Source: Tahibacter soli (GTDB lineage: Bacteria > Pseudomonadota > Gammaproteobacteria > Xanthomonadales > Rhodanobacteraceae). Taken from it: a DNA stretch of 64,000 nucleotides. Below, in pieces: positions 58,782 to 64,000 of the stretch; positions within the stretch are counted from its first letter, which is position 1; every line of letters starts with the position of its first letter. A program made the translations under genes and the position numbers. The DNA is taken from assembly GCF_025717065.2 (NCBI RefSeq), contig NZ_JAOVZO020000008.1, positions 1 to 64,000 of the forward strand. The letters run 5' to 3'. Under the pieces are notes generated by a model that saw nothing but the letters and a program-made list of their open reading frames with translations, had not been told where the DNA came from and ran no database searches.

Positions 58782-60215
58782 ATGCATACGGTACCGGTAT
58801 GGACCGAAGACCGCCGCGAACTGTGGCGCCGCCTGTCCGAACACCCGATCGGCACCACCGGGTGCGATTTCGACTTCGCGGCGCGCCTGGCGCACGAGCA
58901 CGGCTGGAGCGCCGACGTCGCCCGCGGGGCGATCGAGGAATATCGCCGCTTCTGCTTTCTCTCGATCGTCGCGGGACACGTCGTGACGCCGAGCGACGCC
59001 GTTGACGAAGTCTGGCATCTGCACCTCACCTACACGCGCGACTACTGGGAAACGTTCTGCCCGCACGTGCTCGGCGCGCCGCTGCACCACGAACCCACGC
59101 GCGGCGGACGCGACGAAAGCGCCAGGCACCGGCGGCAGTACGCGCAGACGCTCGCGGCGTATCAGGCCTGGTTCGGTGCGCCGCCCGAGAACTATTGGCC
59201 GCACGTCGCGCGCGCGTTCGGTGCCGGCAAGGCGTACCGGCGTGTCGACCTGAAAGCGGCGATCGTGCTGCCGCGCCCTCGCCTGCCGTCGCGCCGCGCC
59301 TGGGCGTTCGCCGCGGCCGGCGCCGCGCTGCTCGCGGTCGCGCCGCTGATCAAGGCGCAAAGCCTCGGGCCGCTCGACTGGAACGGGCCGTCGTTTCTCG
59401 GGTTCTACCTGCTGCTGCTCGTCGCCGGCGCCGTGCTCGCGATCGTGCTGCGCCGGCAGTTGCGCGACACCGGCGCGACGCACAACGCGGTCAATCTCGA
59501 CCCGTGGCAGACGGCGTATCTCGCCGGCGGCGCGGCGCGCGCGGTCGACGCGAGCGTCGCCGAGCTCCTCGCGCGCAAGGTCGCGTACATGGACGTCGCG
59601 GACGACAAGTTCCACGTCGACAATCCGTCAGGCCTCGAACCGCCACTCGACATCGTCGCCCGCGAAGCGCGCAAACCCGTCGCGCTGAAACTGCTCGTCG
59701 TGAGGCTGCGCGCGGCGTTCGAACCGCTGCGCGCCAAGCTCGAACAGCGCGGCCTGGTACTGACCCGCGCGCAGGCGTGGCGCGTCGGCGCGCTGTCGGC
59801 GCTGCCGTTCGCGCTGACGGCGGCGCTCGGCATCGCCAAGATCATGATCGGCATCAGCCGCGACCGGCCGATCGCGTTTCTGGTGATCCTCGTGATCGTC
59901 ACCGCCGTGATCGCCGTCGCGCTGTTCTTCAACCGGCCCGAACGCAGCGTCGCCGGCGACGCGGTACTCGCTTCGCTGCGCCAGCGCCACGCGCATGCCA
60001 CGCGGGCACCGCGCGACAGCGACATCGGCCTTGCCGTCGCGCTCGCCGGCACCGCGGTGCTCAGCGGCACGGCGTTCGCGGCGTATCACGAAGTGCGCAA
60101 CCCGCCGGGCAGCAGCGGCGACGGCGGAAGCGGCGGCAGCAGTTGCAGCAGCGGCGACGGCGGTGACGGCGGCGGGGGTGGCGGCTGCGGCGGTTGCGGG
60201 GGCGGCGGCGACTGA
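58782..60215 (+). CDS. membrane protein with GRDP-like H-x-H motif and Gly/Cys-rich tail (TIGR04222-like)
   Basis: A 477-aa protein. The N-terminal soluble part (1-150) contains [20 protein letters not shown], resembling the W-H-x-H motif of glycine-rich-domain (DUF1399-type) proteins. Two membrane segments follow ([19 protein letters not shown] and [19 protein letters not shown]), a soluble middle (about 225-345), then [16 protein letters not shown] and [18 protein letters not shown]. The last ~35 residues are almost only Gly, Ser, Asp and Cys (ending [11 protein letters not shown]). The general layout matches the TIGR04222 membrane proteins as I remember them. Start chosen at 58782 after GGAG; ATG 58746 is an alternative. 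Function unknown. Confidence 0.82.
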   Translation: MHTVPVWTEDRRELWRRLSEHPIGTTGCDFDFAARLAHEHGWSADVARGAIEEYRRFCFLSIVAGHVVTPSDAVDEVWHLHLTYTRDYWETFCPHVLGAPLHHEPTRGGRDESARHRRQYAQTLAAYQAWFGAPPENYWPHVARAFGAGKAYRRVDLKAAIVLPRPRLPSRRAWAFAAAGAALLAVAPLIKAQSLGPLDWNGPSFLGFYLLLLVAGAVLAIVLRRQLRDTGATHNAVNLDPWQTAYLAGGAARAVDASVAELLARKVAYMDVADDKFHVDNPSGLEPPLDIVAREARKPVALKLLVVRLRAAFEPLRAKLEQRGLVLTRAQAWRVGALSALPFALTAALGIAKIMIGISRDRPIAFLVILVIVTAVIAVALFFNRPERSVAGDAVLASLRQRHAHATRAPRDSDIGLAVALAGTAVLSGTAFAAYHEVRNPPGSSGDGGSGGSSCSSGDGGDGGGGGGCGGCGGGGD

Positions 60216-60272
60216 GCATGCGTGCGCCCGACGCGCGTCGGGCGTTTGCTCATCGACAGCGGCGAATCGGGG

Positions 60273-60473
60273 CTACGCGCTCAGGCGTTCGCGCTCGGCC
60301 AGATGCGCGTGCACGACGCGTACGTTGCGGCCGACTTCGGAGACCGCGCGCAACAACTCGTCGGTCGTGACGCCCCAGCGCGTCGCCCAGTAATTCACTT
60401 CCCACGTCGCGACGATATTGATCGTGTCGCAGATCCCGGCGGGGCCGGATTGGCTGGTCGTATTTCCGTACAC
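60273..60473 (-). CDS. DUF3606 family small protein
   Basis: A 66-aa protein. The conserved DUF3606 core is clear: ICDTINIVATWEVNYWATRW, GVTTDELLRAVSEVGRNV. The family are short soluble proteins, often stress-associated, of unknown function. The start is taken as GTG at 60473, preceded by GAGG at good spacing; no ATG is available. It lies 173 bp downstream of the kinase gene on the same strand and is convergent with the Gly/Cys-rich membrane protein gene. Confidence 0.82.
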   Translation of the reverse strand: MYGNTTSQSGPAGICDTINIVATWEVNYWATRWGVTTDELLRAVSEVGRNVRVVHAHLAERERLSA

Positions 60474-60646
60474 GCTACACCTCGCTTCGATACGGCGGGA
60501 TGGCGCCGCCGGGAGGCCCTGTGCGTCGAATTCTGCATGCGCCGCCGTGTGATTTCCGTTAAGCGCGAGAGGCCGTGCAACACCGCGTTCGCGGCGCGCG
60601 CAACCGGGCTCGGCGGCAGCCGGGAAATCGCAATACCAATGCACAA

Positions 60647-62800
60647 TTACTTTTTTGCATCGCGCTCTTCCGGCAGCATCAGCACGCGCGCATCGAGCGG
60701 CTGCCAGCCGGCCGGCGGCGTGCGCGCGGCGCCGCGGCGATCGGCCTGGCGGCCGAACGCCTCCCATTCGCCGAACGCGATCGTGTCGTCGTACAGGCGC
60801 TCCGCATCGTTCGGCGCACCGAGCGCGCGCTCGCCGAGCCACACGTACTGCCGGCGCAGGTCGTAGGCCTCGGCGGCGAGCGGCGTGTTCGGATACAGAC
60901 GCCGCACCATCGCGCTGCCGACCATCTTCGCGAGAATCGACGCGCGCGGTGCGCGCATCATGGTCTGCGCCAGCGTGCCGCACGCGTCGCGCAGGCCGGC
61001 GACCCGCGCGATCGCGGCGCCGTCCGGCCGGCACACGCGCACGACGTCGCCGTATACCGGCAACGGCGCGGCGTCGATCGCGCGCCGGCGCAGCGACGGC
61101 GCGACGTCGCGCTCTTCCACGAGCGCGCGCATCGGTTCGACGAGCGACGGCGGCGGTTCGGTCGCACGCGTCGCACCGCGCACGAGCGCGATGGACTCGC
61201 CGAGGTGGTCGTCGAACGCCGGCGCCTGCGCCGCGCGCCGCACGATCGCGGCGATGTCGTCGTCCGACGGCGCCGAGCCGCGCGGCGTGACGATCCAGTG
61301 CGCCCCGTTGTCCGGAAAGCGCTCGACGAGCCGTTCGCGGTATTCCGGGTGTTCGCACGGCAGCGGCTGCACATGGCACGCGAGCGCGGCGACGTACAAC
61401 GCGTAGGCGTCGTCGCCGTACGAGGTATACAAAGCCGCCAGCGCAGATTCGTACACGTCGGATCCGTGTTCGCCGGCGCCGCGCGGCAGGCCGACGAGCG
61501 CCGCCGCGATCGTGCCGTCGCGCGTGCGCCCGGCAAACAGCCGCCTGACGGCACGTTCCCGATAGTCCGCGCCCATGCGGTCGACGATTTCGTCGAGCAG
61601 CGCGGTCACCGCCTCGGCCTTGCCGGCCTGCGCGAGCGCGACGCGAAACGCGGTCAACACTTCGCGCTGCGCGGCGGGATCGCCGGCGAGGTGCCGCTGC
61701 AGCCACGCCACCGCGTTGCCGGCGCTCGCCGCCTGCGCCGCGCGCGTGCCCTCGCCTTGCGGAAACGCGGCGGCCGTCAGGCCCGCCAGTTGCGCGGTGC
61801 GCGCCTGCTGCCTGGCCGCGTCCGCGCGCGCGGCTTCGGCGCGGCGCCACTGCGACGTCGTCGCGGCGAGGCCGGCGATCAGCATCGCGAACGCCAGCGC
61901 GACCGCGATCGCCGCCGCCGGGTGCTGCCGCACGCTGCGCCGCCAGCGCTCGTGCCATGCCGGCACGCGCACGCTCACCGCGTTGCCGTCGCGCCGGCGC
62001 GCGAGATCGGCGACGAGGTCGGCCGCGCTCGCGTAGCGCCGCGCCGGATCGGGCTCGAGGCAGCGGCGGCAGATCGCGTCGAGATCGGCGTCGGGCGCGT
62101 CGCCGCGCAACAGTTCGGCGAGCATCGCGCCGAGCGCGTAGACGTCGGTGCGGCGATCGAGCCGGCGCGCCGCGTCGTGCTGCTCCGGCGCCATGTACGC
62201 CGGCGTGCCCGACACGTCGCCGCCGTCGACGCCGCCGTCGGCGTCCATCGCGCGCGCGAGGCCGAAATCGGCGACGAGCGGCTCGCCGCGTTCGTCGAAC
62301 AGCACGTTGCCGGGCTTGAGATCGAGGTGCAGCAGGCCCAGGCGATGCGCGTAGTCGACCGCCGAGCCGATCGTGACCATCAGCGCGATCGCCTCGTCGC
62401 GTTCGACGCGTCGCTCGTCGAGCCGCTGCGCAAGCGTCGCGCCGGCCAGCATCGGCATCGAAAAATAGTGCAACCCTTCAACGACATCGACCTCGTACAC
62501 CGGCACGATGTTCGGATGGTTGAGCCGCGCGGCGGCGCGCGCTTCGGCGACGAACCGCGCGACCGCCGCGGCGTCGTTCGCGCCGCCGACGACGAACTTC
62601 AGCGCGACGTCGCGCGCGAGGCTCGCCTGGCGCGCGCGAAACACCACGCCCATGCCGCCGCGACCGAGGCGTTCGACGAGTTCGTAGTCGTCGAAGCGAC
62701 GATCTTCGGGATCGTCGCTCGCGAGCGCCGCTTCGAGCTGCGCGGCGACGTCGTCGTGCGCGGCCACGCCGAGCTTGGCGGCGGCCGCCCAGTCGGTCAT
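60647..62800 (-). CDS. membrane-anchored Ser/Thr protein kinase (Hanks type)
   Basis: A 717-aa kinase. The kinase domain covers residues about 38-270: glycine loop LGRGGMGVVF (45-54), lysine K68 (VALKF), HLDLKPGN (158-165) with Leu where most kinases have Arg, DFG (178-180), and the activation-segment end GTPAYMAPEQ. A single TM (AAIAVALAFAMLIAGLAA, about 296-313) follows. The remaining ~400 residues are a predicted exported sensor region with no known domain. Its ATG overlaps the stop of the ECF sigma gene (ATGA), so it should phosphorylate or act with that sigma factor. The last ~160 residues match the truncated protein at 63488-64000. Confidence 0.92.
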   Translation of the reverse strand: MTDWAAAAKLGVAAHDDVAAQLEAALASDDPEDRRFDDYELVERLGRGGMGVVFRARQASLARDVALKFVVGGANDAAAVARFVAEARAAARLNHPNIVPVYEVDVVEGLHYFSMPMLAGATLAQRLDERRVERDEAIALMVTIGSAVDYAHRLGLLHLDLKPGNVLFDERGEPLVADFGLARAMDADGGVDGGDVSGTPAYMAPEQHDAARRLDRRTDVYALGAMLAELLRGDAPDADLDAICRRCLEPDPARRYASAADLVADLARRRDGNAVSVRVPAWHERWRRSVRQHPAAAIAVALAFAMLIAGLAATTSQWRRAEAARADAARQQARTAQLAGLTAAAFPQGEGTRAAQAASAGNAVAWLQRHLAGDPAAQREVLTAFRVALAQAGKAEAVTALLDEIVDRMGADYRERAVRRLFAGRTRDGTIAAALVGLPRGAGEHGSDVYESALAALYTSYGDDAYALYVAALACHVQPLPCEHPEYRERLVERFPDNGAHWIVTPRGSAPSDDDIAAIVRRAAQAPAFDDHLGESIALVRGATRATEPPPSLVEPMRALVEERDVAPSLRRRAIDAAPLPVYGDVVRVCRPDGAAIARVAGLRDACGTLAQTMMRAPRASILAKMVGSAMVRRLYPNTPLAAEAYDLRRQYVWLGERALGAPNDAERLYDDTIAFGEWEAFGRQADRRGAARTPPAGWQPLDARVLMLPEERDAKK

Positions 62801-63477
62801 GCGTGCGCGCCGTCCGACGCCAGCGCGTCGCGCAGGGCCGCAAGGTCGGCGTCGGCCTGCGCGTCGTCGACGCACAGCTGCGTGAGGGCCGCGTGCACGG
62901 CCTTCTGGAAGCGCGCGCGCAGACGCTTCAACTGCACAGCGAGCGTGTTCGGCGCTATGCCGAGCCGCGCGGCGAGCGCTGCCAGTTCGCCGTGCGCGGG
63001 CGCTTCGGCGAGCCACGGCTCGAGCGCGGCGAACAGCTCGCCGCGGCCGTCGGCGTCGTACTCTGCGCCGAGCGTGCGCCACGCGCCGCGCGTCAGGCAC
63101 AGCGCGAAGTCGAGATCGAACGCGCGTTCCGGCGTCGCGTCGCCGGCGGCGTCGAACGCGTCGGCGCCGCCTTGTTCGTAGCGTCGGTGCGCCGCGTCGC
63201 GCTGCTGCGCGGCGAACCGCGTCAACAGCGCGTACAGAAAGCGGCGGAATCCGCCGACGCCGGGATCGGCGCGCGACCACCAGCTTTCGCGAATCGAACG
63301 CAGCAGAAATTCCTGCGCGAGATCCTCGGCGTCGCGCGCGAGCGCGCCGCGCCGGAAGTACGCGACGATCGCCGGGCGATAGTCGCGCACGAGTTCGCCC
63401 CACGCCGCGCCGACGTCGCCGGCGGCGCGGTCGCTCGCGCGGATCAGGCTCCAGCGCGTGGTGGGAAAGGCCGGCAT
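62797..63477 (-). CDS. ECF-type RNA polymerase sigma factor
   Basis: A 226-aa sigma factor. It begins FPTTRWSLIRASDRAAGD, typical of ECF factors encoded beside Ser/Thr kinases in planctomycetes, myxobacteria and relatives, as I recall. Region 2 (YRPAIVAYFRRGALARDAED, LAQEFLLRSI) and region 4 (LAALAARLGIAPNTLAVQLK, RLRARFQKAV) are present. No anti-sigma gene is seen; the coupled kinase gene (ATGA overlap) suggests activation by phosphorylation. It starts ten bases after the stop of the truncated upstream gene, so all three may form one operon. Confidence 0.92.
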   Translation of the reverse strand: MPAFPTTRWSLIRASDRAAGDVGAAWGELVRDYRPAIVAYFRRGALARDAEDLAQEFLLRSIRESWWSRADPGVGGFRRFLYALLTRFAAQQRDAAHRRYEQGGADAFDAAGDATPERAFDLDFALCLTRGAWRTLGAEYDADGRGELFAALEPWLAEAPAHGELAALAARLGIAPNTLAVQLKRLRARFQKAVHAALTQLCVDDAQADADLAALRDALASDGAHA

Positions 63478-63487
63478 GCGCGGCAGT

Positions 63488-64000
63488 TTACGGCGACGGC
63501 GGCGCGGTGCGTTCCTCCGGCAGTTTCAGGAGATTCGGATCGCTCGGCGCCCACCCGGCCGGCGGCGTGCGCGAGCCGGTCTTGCGCTCGGCGGCGCGCT
63601 GCATCGCCTCCCACTCGCCGTGGCGCACGACGTCGTCCTGCAGCGCCTCGCGCTCGGCCGGCGACGCGTCGCGCAGCACCTCGCCCATCCAGGTGTAGTC
63701 GCGGCGCAGCGCCTGTGCGGCCGTGTCGTCCGGCGTGCCCGACGCGAGCCGCCGCACGATCGCGACGCCGACCATGCGCGCCAGGACCGCGCCGCCGCGA
63801 TCGGCGACGAGATGCTTGCCGACCGCGAGACAGTCGCCTCGCAGCGCGGCGGCCGGCGCCTTGCACAGCGACACGACCGCGCCGAACGTCGGCAGCGGCA
63901 CGGCGTCGATCGCCGCGCGGCGCTGTGCGCGCGCCGCGTCGTCGGCGGCCGGCAGCGCGTCGCGCACGATGCCGAACAACGCGCCGAGCCGCGAATCGGC
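63488..64000 (-). CDS. C-terminal part of a paralogue of the adjacent kinase (truncated by window edge)
   Basis: The reading frame is open to the window edge; 170 codons are visible and the start lies outside. The sequence aligns over its full length with the C-terminal region of the kinase at 60647-62800: RAAIDAVPLPTFGAVVSLCK with RRAIDAAPLPVYGDVVRVCR, ARMVGVAIVRRL with AKMVGSAMVRRL, HGEWEAMQRAAERKTG with FGEWEAFGRQADRRGA, and TPPAGWAPSDPNLLKLPEER with TPPAGWQPLDARVLMLPEER. It is therefore probably another kinase or sensor with the same exported domain, arising by tandem duplication around the sigma gene. Confidence 0.85.
   Translation of the reverse strand, partial: ADSRLGALFGIVRDALPAADDAARAQRRAAIDAVPLPTFGAVVSLCKAPAAALRGDCLAVGKHLVADRGGAVLARMVGVAIVRRLASGTPDDTAAQALRRDYTWMGEVLRDASPAEREALQDDVVRHGEWEAMQRAAERKTGSRTPPAGWAPSDPNLLKLPEERTAPPSP

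Overview
The window is a contiguous, very GC-rich stretch of bacterial chromosome, densely packed with core and accessory genes on both strands. Several things point to a gammaproteobacterium of the order Lysobacterales (Xanthomonadales), possibly Rhodanobacteraceae. These are a lexA2-imuA-imuB-dnaE2 cassette whose DnaE2 ends like the Xanthomonas protein, a YtrA-type GntR/ABC operon with a GGTG-N16-CACC operator, a PilH-type regulator, and secreted proteins ending in an I-F-x-D-x-F-E tag. The taxonomic placement is inference from family resemblance only. No rRNA, tRNA, CRISPR array, prophage or intact insertion sequence was recognised.

Layout. 1-8.5 kb: a DUF188 protein, a small exported protein, a tandem array of hairpin repeats, then the SOS mutasome cassette lexA (lexA2), imuA, imuB, dnaE2, with an unusual 631-bp spacer between imuA and imuB. 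8.2-9.9 kb: a second tandem hairpin repeat and the polyhydroxyalkanoate genes phaR and phaB. 9.9-16.6 kb (minus strand): a secreted protein, DUF2058, slyX, and a tightly overlapping nucleotide-sugar operon (ugd, tviB-like, gmd), preceded by an FKBP isomerase. 16.8-21 kb: an ABC-F ATPase (YheS), a bifunctional ATP sulfurylase/APS kinase and an exported glutathione peroxidase. 21.2-23.8 kb: a YtrA-type operon (small exported protein, GntR regulator, ABC ATPase, permease) with a clear promoter/operator and a terminator.

24-30 kb: a proline-repeat exported protein, fumC divergent from purB, roxA (ribosomal oxygenase), and a GNAT protein with a PLD-like C-terminal part. 30.4-36.2 kb: the 2-oxoglutarate dehydrogenase operon sucA, sucB, lpdA. 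36.4-40.2 kb: acuI-type reductase, pilH, cbpA, an Hsp20, a peroxiredoxin and a small membrane protein. 40.4-46.2 kb: a large secreted ExeM/NucH-type nuclease converging on gyrA.

46.3-50.5 kb (minus strand) holds the most unusual block: a membrane protein, an HTH protein with a degenerate NTPase domain, and a two-TM ATPase with a pilin-like exported segment. The last two genes overlap by four bases. 50.7-58.1 kb: a cupredoxin-like secreted protein, a cytoplasmic glutathione peroxidase, slyD, a dicarboxylate symporter, a membrane-anchored AraC-type regulator, an exported amidohydrolase and an M19-type dipeptidase. 58.2-64 kb: a cold-shock protein, a Gly/Cys-rich membrane protein, a DUF3606 protein, and an ECF sigma/Ser-Thr kinase pair. 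Next to the pair lies a truncated paralogue of the kinase C-terminal region, running off the window edge.
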